A program made the translations under genes and the position numbers. The notes under the pieces were generated by a model, which saw only the letters and a list, made by a program, of their open reading frames with translations, searched no databases and was not told where the DNA came from. Below, in pieces: positions 1 through 5,433 of a DNA stretch of 6,785 nt (position 1 is the stretch's first letter; every line of letters starts with the position of its first letter). Source of the stretch: Campylobacteraceae bacterium (GTDB lineage Bacteria > Campylobacterota > Campylobacteria > Campylobacterales > Sulfurovaceae); contig JAMONW010000138.1 of NCBI GenBank assembly GCA_027066355.1, positions 1-6,785 of the forward strand. The letters run 5' to 3'.

Positions 1-259
1 TATGGCAACTGTGATTGATGAAAATGCTGAAGATATTAGAAAGTTACTTAAAACTAAATATGGTGTAAATATTGCAGGTGGACAAGACCACTTAAAGGGT
101 AAAATTTTTAGAGTTAATAATATGGGTTTGATATCTGAGGGTGATATGTTGTGGGTAGTTGATTCTATTGAGAGTGCAATGGCTGATTTAGGTAGATTAG
201 AGTATAGTGGAGTTGGAGCAAAAGTATTTTCTAAAACTATGAAAGTGGGGTTAAAATAG
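1..259 (+). CDS. class V PLP-dependent aminotransferase, C-terminal fragment (5' end outside the window)
   Basis: Only the last 85 codons and the TAG stop are present; base 1 is the last base of a codon that begins outside the window. The fragment resembles the C-terminal small domain of class V (fold type I) aminotransferases of the alanine/serine-glyoxylate or serine-pyruvate group. Visible features are the segment AGGQDHLKGKIFRVNNMG (residues 25-42 counted from the first Met) and a closing helix, IESAMADLGRL. In this family the Arg of the F-R-x-x-x-M-G motif (here R37) anchors the substrate carboxylate. The PLP-binding lysine lies upstream and cannot be seen, so the substrate cannot be named. 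The ATG at position 2 is almost certainly an internal Met, since 85 residues cannot form this fold. The stop shares one base with the GTG start of the next gene (TAGTG), so the two are probably translationally coupled. Confidence 0.8.
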   Translation, partial: MATVIDENAEDIRKLLKTKYGVNIAGGQDHLKGKIFRVNNMGLISEGDMLWVVDSIESAMADLGRLEYSGVGAKVFSKTMKVGLK

Positions 260-1104
260 TGGTTTATGAACACGAAATACCAAGTGGAAGTAAGCTCTAT
301 TTTGGTAATTCTGCAAAGTTAAAAAGAGAGATAGAGAACATCTGTTCTAGCTTACTAGAGGAGTATAGTTTTAGTGAAATAGCTACACCACTATTCTCTT
401 ACCATCAGCAAGAGAGTTTTAGTAATAGCAGAGCTTTAATTAGAGTAAATGATTCTGCTAACCATGAAGTAAGTTTAAGAGCAGATTCAACAGTTGATGT
501 TGTTAGAATTGTAACAAAAAGATTAAATAGAAGTGCAGATATAAAGAGATGGTTTTATATTCAGCCAATATTTACATATCCTACAAATGAGCAGTATCAA
601 GTTGGGGCAGAGATTATAGATGGAACTTTTAGCGAAGTTGCAAATATATCTTTGGAGCTACTTAGCAAACTAGAGTTAGATGCAACTTTTCAGATAGCAA
701 ATATTGCAATTGCACATATTTTAGTGGATAATTATGGATTTGAACTTGATGATATTAAAAATATTAGGTTGCAAAAAATTTTAGACTCTAAAGAGGAGTG
801 GATAAAAGCACTTGTAGAGATAGACTCTTTGGATGATTTAAGAGATTTATCTATATATCCAAAAGATATTAAAGATGAGTTAGAAAAAATAGTAGAAGCA
901 ACTAAAGATATTAATAGTAAAAATATAGTTGTTTCACCACTATATTATGCACCAATGCGTTATTACAATTCATTGGTTTTTAGAGCTTTTAGAGGGAATA
1001 GTTTATATCTACTTGGTGGAATATATAAAATAAAAGAGATTAATGGAGCAGGGTTTGCTCTATATACTGATGCAGTAGTATCGAATAAAATGCAAAGGGT
1101 TTAA
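259..1104 (+). CDS. hisZ: HisZ-like ATP phosphoribosyltransferase regulatory subunit (HisRS-like fold, catalytically degenerate)
   Basis: This 281-residue protein is a paralogue of the histidyl-tRNA synthetase catalytic domain. In the HisZ family it forms a complex with short-form HisG and allows histidine feedback control of the first step of histidine synthesis (ATP + PRPP to phosphoribosyl-ATP). Seen directly are LRADST at 73-78 (HisZ LRPD-T), IQPIFTYPTNEQYQVGAEII at 101-120 (motif 2 region), YYNSLVFRAF at 235-244 (matching YYTGxxFExY) and GFALYTDAV at 265-273. The Arg of motif 2 (F-R-x-E in synthetases) is Thr106, and there is no anticodon-binding domain, so tRNA charging is unlikely. It is shorter than many HisZ proteins, which are nearer 380-400 residues from memory. 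The GTG start overlaps the upstream stop and has a weak GTGGGG site 8 bases before it. Only one base separates its stop from purA. The family call is good; the partner HisG is not in the window. Confidence 0.78.
   Translation: MVYEHEIPSGSKLYFGNSAKLKREIENICSSLLEEYSFSEIATPLFSYHQQESFSNSRALIRVNDSANHEVSLRADSTVDVVRIVTKRLNRSADIKRWFYIQPIFTYPTNEQYQVGAEIIDGTFSEVANISLELLSKLELDATFQIANIAIAHILVDNYGFELDDIKNIRLQKILDSKEEWIKALVEIDSLDDLRDLSIYPKDIKDELEKIVEATKDINSKNIVVSPLYYAPMRYYNSLVFRAFRGNSLYLLGGIYKIKEINGAGFALYTDAVVSNKMQRV
1094..1099 (+). promoter_or_regulatory. ribosome binding site for purA inside the hisZ-like 3' end
   Basis: AAAGGG sits 6 bases before the TTG at 1106 and lies within the last codons of the preceding gene. 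It supports the TTG start. Ribosomes finishing the HisZ-like protein would stop directly over this site, which suggests translational coupling. Confidence 0.55.
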
Positions 1105-1105
1105 A

Positions 1106-2359
1106 TTGAATAGAGCAGATATAATTGTAGGTTTACAGTGGGGAGATGAAGGAAAGGGTAAAATTGTTGATAATTTAGCTCAAAAGTATGATTATGTATG
1201 TAGATTTGCAGGTGGACATAATGCAGGTCATACAATTGTAACTGATGGTAAAAAGTATGCACTTCATTTAATACCATCTGGTGTTTTAAATAAAGATGCT
1301 ATTAATATTGTTGGAAATGGTGTAGTTTTATCTCCTAAAGATTTTATTAAAGAGTTAGAGCAGTTTGATGATATTGAGGGCAGAATTTTTATATCTGATA
1401 AAGCGCATTTAATATTGCCTTACCATGCAGAAATTGACCAAGCTAGAGAGAGGCTAAAGGGTGATAAAGCAATAGGAACAACAGGTAAAGGAATTGGACC
1501 AGCTTATGGTGATAAAATTACAAGAGTTGGACATAGAGTAGGAGAGCTTTTAAATCCTCAGAAGCTTACTAAAGATATAATGAGTTACTTTAATATAAAT
1601 AAGCCAATTTTTGATGCAATGGGTGTGCAAACACCTAATGAGAGTGAGCTTTTAGAAGAGTTAAAGGGTTATAATAAAGAGTTAGCAAAATATATAGTAG
1701 ATACAACTTTAATGGTATGGGATGCGTTAGATAGTGAAAAAAGAGTGCTTTTAGAGGGCGCTCAAGGAACAATGCTTGATATTGACCATGGAACATATCC
1801 ATATGTAACAAGTTCAACTACAATTAGTGCTGGAGCTTGTAGTGGACTTGGCATTGCACCACAACAGATAGGAGATGTTGTAGGTATTGCAAAGGCTTAT
1901 TGCACCCGTGTAGGAAATGGACCATTCCCTAGTGAAGATTTGGGAGAAGATGGCAACTATTTAAGAGAAAAGGGTGGAGAGTATGGCACTACAACAGGGC
2001 GTCCTAGAAGATGTGGATGGTTTGATGCAGTAGCAATGAAACATGCTGTTAAACTTAATGGAGTTAGTAATATTGCACTTATGAAACTTGATGTTTTAGA
2101 TGGAATGGAAACAATTAAAGTATGTGTTGCTTATGAAATTGATGGAAAAGAGATAGATTATGTTCCTTATTCACTAGAGGGAGCAAAACCTATATACAAA
2201 GAGTTTAAGGGTTGGAAAGAGAGTAAAGGTGTAAAAGAGTTTAATAAATTGCCACAAGAGGCTCAAGATTACATTTTAGAATTAGAGAAGCTGTGTGGTT
2301 CGAAAATTGGTATAATATCAACTTCGCCAGATAGAGAAGATACAATAATTAGAGATTAG
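1106..2359 (+). CDS. purA: adenylosuccinate synthetase
   Basis: PurA joins IMP and aspartate using GTP to give adenylosuccinate, the first committed step from IMP to AMP, in the cytoplasm. At 417 residues it is full length for the family. The N-terminal loop GDEGKGK is at 13-19 with the expected catalytic Asp14, and GGHNAGHT at 36-43 supplies the catalytic His42. Other family signatures are GTTGKGIGPAYGDKITR (124-140), the LEGAQGTMLDIDHGTYPYVT segment (216-235), the aspartate/GTP loop TTTGRPRRCGW (295-305), KLDVLDG (327-333) and the C-terminal guanine-binding STSPDRE (405-411), where many homologues have STGPDR. The start is TTG: it gives the usual short N-terminus before GDEGKGK, lies one base after the upstream stop, and has AAAGGG at good spacing. 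No in-frame ATG lies between it and the P-loop. The gene sits mid-operon, so its level probably follows the upstream promoter outside the window. Confidence 0.97.
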   Translation: MNRADIIVGLQWGDEGKGKIVDNLAQKYDYVCRFAGGHNAGHTIVTDGKKYALHLIPSGVLNKDAINIVGNGVVLSPKDFIKELEQFDDIEGRIFISDKAHLILPYHAEIDQARERLKGDKAIGTTGKGIGPAYGDKITRVGHRVGELLNPQKLTKDIMSYFNINKPIFDAMGVQTPNESELLEELKGYNKELAKYIVDTTLMVWDALDSEKRVLLEGAQGTMLDIDHGTYPYVTSSTTISAGACSGLGIAPQQIGDVVGIAKAYCTRVGNGPFPSEDLGEDGNYLREKGGEYGTTTGRPRRCGWFDAVAMKHAVKLNGVSNIALMKLDVLDGMETIKVCVAYEIDGKEIDYVPYSLEGAKPIYKEFKGWKESKGVKEFNKLPQEAQDYILELEKLCGSKIGIISTSPDREDTIIRD

Positions 2360-2362
2360 GAG
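2357..2362 (+). promoter_or_regulatory. ribosome binding site overlapping the purA stop codon
   Basis: TAGGAG combines the purA TAG stop (2357-2359) with the Shine-Dalgarno core of the DUF507 gene, 5 bases before its ATG. A ribosome terminating on purA is placed directly on the next initiation site. Confidence 0.6.
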
Positions 2363-2367
2363 TTGTC

Positions 2368-2919
2368 ATGAGATTAAAGCCAAATCAGAGTAGATTAGTA
2401 GCAGGAAAGATTGCTGTTGATTTAATAAATGCACCTTTTGTAAAGCTTTTAAAAGGTAAAGATGCAGTAGTTGATGGTATTGAAAAGATTATAAATGAAA
2501 ATCTGAAAATAGAGAGTGAACTTGATACAAAAGTAAAAGAGCTTATAGAAGAGAATTATGATGAGATAGAGTTACAACAAGCAAATGATAGACAACTCTT
2601 TTTTATGATTAAAAAACGCCTTGCGCCTGAATTTGGTGTGATTATGAATTATGATGATAGATATAGCGACCTTTCACATAAAATTTTAGATGAGCTTTAT
2701 GAAGAGTATTTAATAGAGTATGATGTAAATGATAATCAAGTAAAAAATGTTATCTTTAAGGCATTTAAAGATTTTGCAAAGAGTTATGATGAGATTGATG
2801 ATATAGTATATGATAAAATTAGAAATATGGAAAAAGAGATATCGCCAGGAAGTAGCGAGTATGAGATTTTATATGATAGGTTCTTTAGAGAGGAGCTAGT
2901 TCGCAGAGGAATGCTTTAG
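2368..2919 (+). CDS. DUF507 family protein, function unknown
   Basis: This 183-residue acidic, helix-rich protein belongs by sequence style to the DUF507 family, which has no established function that I know of. It has no signal peptide, membrane segment or metal motif, so it is probably cytoplasmic. Recognisable parts are the N-terminal MRLKPNQSRLVAGKIAVDLI and the QLFFMIKKRLAPEFG stretch at 76-90. The C-terminal half (105-183) looks like a diverged copy of the N-terminal half (14-92): with a constant offset of 91 residues and no gaps I count 15 identities in 79, including KI, SELDTKV against DEIDDIV, and a closing Gly. The ATG is preceded by TAGGAG, in which the purA stop supplies the first three bases, with 5 bases to the start. 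It therefore belongs to the purA unit, and it also precedes carA, so a housekeeping role near nucleotide metabolism is possible but unproven. Confidence 0.82.
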   Translation: MRLKPNQSRLVAGKIAVDLINAPFVKLLKGKDAVVDGIEKIINENLKIESELDTKVKELIEENYDEIELQQANDRQLFFMIKKRLAPEFGVIMNYDDRYSDLSHKILDELYEEYLIEYDVNDNQVKNVIFKAFKDFAKSYDEIDDIVYDKIRNMEKEISPGSSEYEILYDRFFREELVRRGML

Positions 2920-2983
2920 GTTAAGAGAGAATTAGAAAGCTAATAGTTGATTTTTAATGTTTTGGATTAAGTGGCAATAGTTT

Positions 2984-2989
2984 AAGGAG
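2984..2989 (+). promoter_or_regulatory. ribosome binding site of carA
   Basis: AAGGAG lies 7 bases before the carA ATG at 2997. The 77-bp gap (2920-2996) before it has no good TATAAT box. It does hold a small stem, ATTAG and CTAAT at 2931-2944, which is too weak to call a terminator. Readthrough from the DUF507 gene into carA is therefore the simpler reading. Confidence 0.75.
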
Positions 2990-2996
2990 TTAGTTT

Positions 2997-4118
2997 ATGA
3001 GTAAAAAGGTTTGGCTTTATTTTGAGAATGGCTTGTTTTTAGAGGCTAAGAGTTTTGGAGCAAGTGGAACTGCTTTTGGAGAGGTGGTTTTTAATACTTC
3101 TCTTACTGGTTATCAAGAGATAATTACAGATCCTAGTTATGCAGGGCAGTTTATTACTTTTACAATGCCAGAGATTGGAAATGTTGGTGTAAATAGTGAA
3201 GATTTTGAGAGTAGTGGAGCTTTTTGTAAAGGAGTGATTGTTAGAAATTATCAAGATAGATACTCAAATTTTAGAGCCGAACAATCTTTAGCATCTCTTT
3301 TAAAAGAGTATGGAGTTTTAGGAATTTGCGATATTGACACAAGAGCATTAACAAAAATGCTAAGAGATGAGGGTGCTATGGAGATGGTAGCATCAACAGA
3401 AGTTAGCGAAAAAGAGGAGCTTAAAAAACTTTTAGAGAACTCTCCTAAAATTGGTGAAATTAATTATATAAAAAAGGTAACAACAAAAGAGATTTATACT
3501 CATAAACTTGGAAAATATGATGCTAAAGAGTTTAAATATACAACTCCAAAAACTGATAAAAGGGTTATAGTTTACGATTTTGGGGTAAAGAGAAATATTT
3601 TAAATGAGCTTGTAAGTGCGGGAATGGATGTAGAAGTGGTTCCTGCAAATACACCTGCAAGTGAAGTTATTGAAAAGTTTAAAAGTGGTGAAATTGGTGG
3701 AGTATTTTTATCAAATGGACCTGGTGATCCACTTGTTTTAGAGGAGCAAAAAGAGATAACCCAAGAGTTAATAAAATCAGATATTCCAATATTTGCAATT
3801 TGCCTTGGGCATCAAATGCTTTCAATTGCACATGGTTACGATACTTATAAGTTAAAATTTGGTCATCATGGAGGAAACCACCCTGTTAAAAATGTTCAAG
3901 GCAAAGTTGAAATTACAGCACAAAACCACAACTATAATGTGCCAGATGATATAACTAAGGTTGCAAATATAACACATACTAACCTTTTTGATAATACAAT
4001 TGAAGGTTTAGAGTATAAAAGTGGAAATATAATCTCTGTTCAACATCATCCAGAGGCAAGTCCAGGACCTCATGAGAGCGCATATATTTTTAAAGAGTTT
4101 TATAAGAGAATGAAATAA
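2997..4118 (+). CDS. carA: carbamoyl-phosphate synthase small (glutaminase) subunit
   Basis: CarA hydrolyses glutamine and passes ammonia through a tunnel to CarB, which makes carbamoyl phosphate for pyrimidine and arginine synthesis. At 373 residues it has the normal length and both domains. The N-terminal CarA domain carries VVFNTSLTGYQEIITDPSYAGQ (30-51), and the C-terminal part is a class I glutamine amidotransferase domain. The triad is complete: Cys269 in FAICLGHQ, His351 and Glu353 in QHHPEASPGP. The oxyanion segment SNGPGDP is at 239-245, and KFGHHGGNHPV (287-297) and the AQNHNY segment (308-313) are typical of the subunit. The ATG is fixed by AAGGAG 7 bases upstream and by the standard CarA N-terminus (VWLYFENGLFLEAKSFG). 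carB does not follow; the next gene is ddl, so the large subunit must be encoded elsewhere. No PyrR-type or arginine-operator signal could be recognised upstream. Confidence 0.97.
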   Translation: MSKKVWLYFENGLFLEAKSFGASGTAFGEVVFNTSLTGYQEIITDPSYAGQFITFTMPEIGNVGVNSEDFESSGAFCKGVIVRNYQDRYSNFRAEQSLASLLKEYGVLGICDIDTRALTKMLRDEGAMEMVASTEVSEKEELKKLLENSPKIGEINYIKKVTTKEIYTHKLGKYDAKEFKYTTPKTDKRVIVYDFGVKRNILNELVSAGMDVEVVPANTPASEVIEKFKSGEIGGVFLSNGPGDPLVLEEQKEITQELIKSDIPIFAICLGHQMLSIAHGYDTYKLKFGHHGGNHPVKNVQGKVEITAQNHNYNVPDDITKVANITHTNLFDNTIEGLEYKSGNIISVQHHPEASPGPHESAYIFKEFYKRMK

Positions 4119-4119
4119 A

Positions 4120-4140
4120 TTAAAAGTTAAAAGTTGAAAG
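4120..4140 (+). repeat. three-copy heptamer tandem repeat after carA
   Basis: Directly after the carA stop are three adjacent 7-base units: TTAAAAG (4120-4126), TTAAAAG (4127-4133) and TTGAAAG (4134-4140, one change). The array is short and may vary in copy number between strains. It is too short to be a classical minisatellite and has no recognisable coding role. Confidence 0.6.
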
Positions 4141-4164
4141 TAAGAGTCTTATTATTTCTATAAA
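4134..4164 (+). promoter_or_regulatory. possible weak promoter for ddl
   Basis: TTGAAA (4134-4139) and TATAAA (4159-4164) resemble sigma-70 boxes, but the spacer is 19 bases, longer than ideal. A 6-base inverted pair (ATTTCT at 4154-4159, AGAAAT at 4168-4173) overlaps the -10 box. With 102 bp between carA and ddl a separate promoter is reasonable, but any AT-rich stretch yields such matches by chance. Confidence 0.3.
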
Positions 4165-4206
4165 AGCAGAAATTTAGGAAATTATGCACTTTTGCTAAAG
4201 TAAAAA

Positions 4207-4212
4207 AAGGAG
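4207..4212 (+). promoter_or_regulatory. ribosome binding site of ddl
   Basis: AAGGAG lies 8 bases before the ddl ATG at 4221. A short inverted repeat (ACTTT, loop TGCT, AAAGT at 4188-4201) sits just upstream; in RNA it would be a weak five-pair stem that leaves the site open. Confidence 0.7.
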
Positions 4213-4220
4213 ATAATTTA

Positions 4221-5264
4221 ATGAATATAGCTATAATTTTTGGTGGGTCTAGTTTTGAGCATGAAATTAGTATTGTTAGTGCAATTACTTTAAAGAGTGT
4301 AATTAAAAAACATAGTTTAGAATTTATTTTTATTGATGCTAATAGGGATTTTTATTTAATAGATTCAAATAATATGAAATCTAAATTTTTTAGCTCTAAA
4401 GAGTATTTAAAAAAGAGTAAAAAGATAAATTTAACAAAAGGTGGCTTTGAGATTCCAGGAATGCTTGGAGCTAAAAAGATTAATTTTGATGTAGCTTTAA
4501 ATTTAGTTCATGGACGCGATGGTGAAGATGGTAAAATTGCTTCACTTTTAGAGTTTTATGATATTAAATATATTGGTCCAAGGGTTGAAGGTTCGGTATT
4601 GAGCTTTAATAAAGCTTTAACAAAATGTTTAGCAAAAAGCTTAAATGTAAAAACATTAAATTATCAACTTTTAGATATTGATGGTTTAAGAGAGATAAAT
4701 ATAGATTATCCAATTATAGTTAAGCCAGTAAGACTTGGTAGCTCTATTGGAGTTAGTATTGTTAAGAGTGAAGATGAGTTGGATTATGCACTTGATGTAG
4801 CTTTTGAGTTTGATACACAAGTTTTAATAGAACCATTTATAGAAGGTATTAAAGAGTATAATTTAGCAGGAACTTTTGGTGGTGAGTGGATTTTATCTAT
4901 TGTAGAAGAGCCACAAAAAGAGGATTTTTTAGATTTTGATAAGAAATATTTAGATTTTGCCAGAGATGAGAGAGTTTCTCAAGCAAATATTAGCAATAGT
5001 TTAAAAGAGAAGATAGAAGAAAACTTCAAAGCAATTTATAACCCACTATTTTTAGGCGCTATAATTAGGTGCGATTTTTTCGTAATAGATAATGAAGTTT
5101 ACCTAAATGAGATAAATCCAATTCCTGGTTCTATGGCAAATTATTTATTTAATGACTTTGATGAAGTTTTAAGTAAAATTGCTACAAATTTACCCACAGA
5201 AAAAAATATAAATATTGACTATTTATATATTAATAATATTCAAAAAGTTAAAGGAAAAGCGTAG
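4221..5264 (+). CDS. ddl: D-alanine--D-alanine ligase
   Basis: Ddl joins two D-alanines with ATP to make the dipeptide that ends the peptidoglycan stem peptide; it is a cytoplasmic ATP-grasp enzyme. The 347-residue length fits the long Ddl type found in Campylobacterota. Motifs in order are IIFGGSSFEHEISIVSA (5-21) with the D-Ala-binding Glu15, HGRDGEDG (97-104), the ATP-grasp IIVKP (165-169) followed by LGSSIGV (172-178) with the active-site Ser loop, EGIKEYNLAG (208-217), the omega-loop FLDFDKKY (236-243), RCDFF (283-287) and the metal ligands in NEINPIPGS (296-304). Lys242-Tyr243 of the omega-loop match the Lys-Tyr pair of D-Ala-D-Ala ligases rather than the His of D-Ala-D-Lac (VanA-type) ligases, so ordinary D-Ala-D-Ala product is expected. 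The ATG has AAGGAG 8 bases upstream. The stop codon lies in the loop of a 9-base-pair hairpin. No murF or other wall gene adjoins it here. Confidence 0.96.
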   Translation: MNIAIIFGGSSFEHEISIVSAITLKSVIKKHSLEFIFIDANRDFYLIDSNNMKSKFFSSKEYLKKSKKINLTKGGFEIPGMLGAKKINFDVALNLVHGRDGEDGKIASLLEFYDIKYIGPRVEGSVLSFNKALTKCLAKSLNVKTLNYQLLDIDGLREINIDYPIIVKPVRLGSSIGVSIVKSEDELDYALDVAFEFDTQVLIEPFIEGIKEYNLAGTFGGEWILSIVEEPQKEDFLDFDKKYLDFARDERVSQANISNSLKEKIEENFKAIYNPLFLGAIIRCDFFVIDNEVYLNEINPIPGSMANYLFNDFDEVLSKIATNLPTEKNINIDYLYINNIQKVKGKA

Positions 5265-5298
5265 TCTTTTCCTTAAAAAGTGAAAAAGAATTTTTCTT
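5251..5298 (+). terminator. probable terminator region at the 3' end of ddl (two hairpins)
   Basis: A perfect 9-bp stem, AAGGAAAAG (5251-5259) with CTTTTCCTT (5266-5274), has a 6-base loop containing the ddl stop codon. It is followed by A-rich sequence rather than a T-tract, so it is not a textbook intrinsic terminator. A second small hairpin follows, GAAAAA (5282-5287), loop GAA, TTTTTC (5291-5296), then TTAT. Together they probably end or stabilise the ddl transcript. Confidence 0.45.
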
Positions 5299-5319
5299 AT
5301 ACCCATAAATTCGTATAAT
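5291..5319 (+). promoter_or_regulatory. candidate upstream promoter of ccoN (P1)
   Basis: A perfect TATAAT lies at 5314-5319, preceded by T-rich sequence (TTTTTC at 5291-5296, 17-base spacer). Campylobacterota sigma-70 promoters typically keep the -10 box and have a poorly conserved, T-rich -35 region, which matches this. It would give a leader of roughly 150 bases before ccoN. Confidence 0.45.
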
Positions 5320-5324
5320 TTCAG

Positions 5325-5342
5325 TATTATAGAAGAATAATA
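5325..5342. repeat. AT-rich inverted repeat downstream of P1
   Basis: TATTAT (5325-5330), spacer AGAAGA, ATAATA (5337-5342) form a perfect 6-base dyad. It would lie at about the transcription start of P1, where a repressor could bind, but its pure AT arms make chance occurrence quite likely. Confidence 0.4.
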
Positions 5343-5350
5343 TCGTTATC

Positions 5351-5391
5351 TTAAAAAAAACTTATAAAAAAAAATTAAAAAAAATCTTATA
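5351..5391. repeat. A-tract direct repeat upstream of the ccoN promoter
   Basis: Two similar units, TTAAAAAAAACTTATA (5351-5366) and TTAAAAAAAATCTTATAG (5375-5392), flank a 9-A run at 5366-5374. The three A-tracts (5353-5360, 5366-5374, 5377-5384) have centres about 13 and 10 bases apart, close to helical phasing. This predicts curved DNA and could act as an UP element for the TATAAT boxes at 5409 and 5423. Confidence 0.55.
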
Positions 5392-5399
5392 GTTTTTAA

Positions 5400-5428
5400 G
5401 TTTATTTATATAATTTATTGCATATAAT
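5400..5428 (+). promoter_or_regulatory. candidate proximal promoter of ccoN (P2)
   Basis: Two TATAAT boxes lie close together at 5409-5414 and 5423-5428, in T-rich sequence downstream of the A-tracts. For the second box a 17-base spacer places the -35 at GTTTAT (5400-5405), which is a poor match, as is usual in this phylum. Transcription from it would start near 5435, about 45 bases before the ccoN ATG and at the edge of the TGTTAC palindrome. The box in actual use is unknown. Confidence 0.5.
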
Positions 5429-5433
5429 CATAC

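Noticed and set aside
2..259. A complete 85-residue small protein starting at the ATG at position 2
   Set aside because: The sequence matches the C-terminal part of a class V aminotransferase, which cannot fold from this piece alone; the ATG is one base from the window edge and is read as an internal Met.
1635..1817. 60-codon minus-strand open frame within purA
   Set aside because: It lies fully inside a well-supported enzyme gene on the other strand, is Leu/Tyr/His-rich as expected for antisense of AT-rich coding DNA, and shows no family features.
2931..2944. ATTAG-AAAG-CTAAT stem after the DUF507 gene as a terminator
   Set aside because: A five-pair AT-rich stem with no adjacent T-run is too weak, and downstream carA lacks a convincing promoter of its own.
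3039..3254. 71-codon minus-strand open frame within carA
   Set aside because: It is antisense to the conserved CarA N-terminal domain, with Ser/Asn/Ile-rich composition typical of a shadow frame.
4188..4201. ACTTT-TGCT-AAAGT stem before ddl as a terminator or riboswitch part
   Set aside because: Five pairs, mostly A-T, followed by an A-run rather than T; no conserved riboswitch elements around it.
4221..5264. Ddl as a D-Ala-D-Lac (vancomycin-resistance type) ligase
   Set aside because: The omega-loop keeps the Lys-Tyr pair (242-243) of D-Ala-D-Ala ligases, and there are no vanH or vanX-like neighbours.
5334..5351. Possible Fur box around AATAATATCGTTATC
   Set aside because: It contains ATAAT and TTATC, but the spacing differs from the 7-1-7 arrangement of the Fur consensus, and matches of this quality are expected by chance in such AT-rich DNA.
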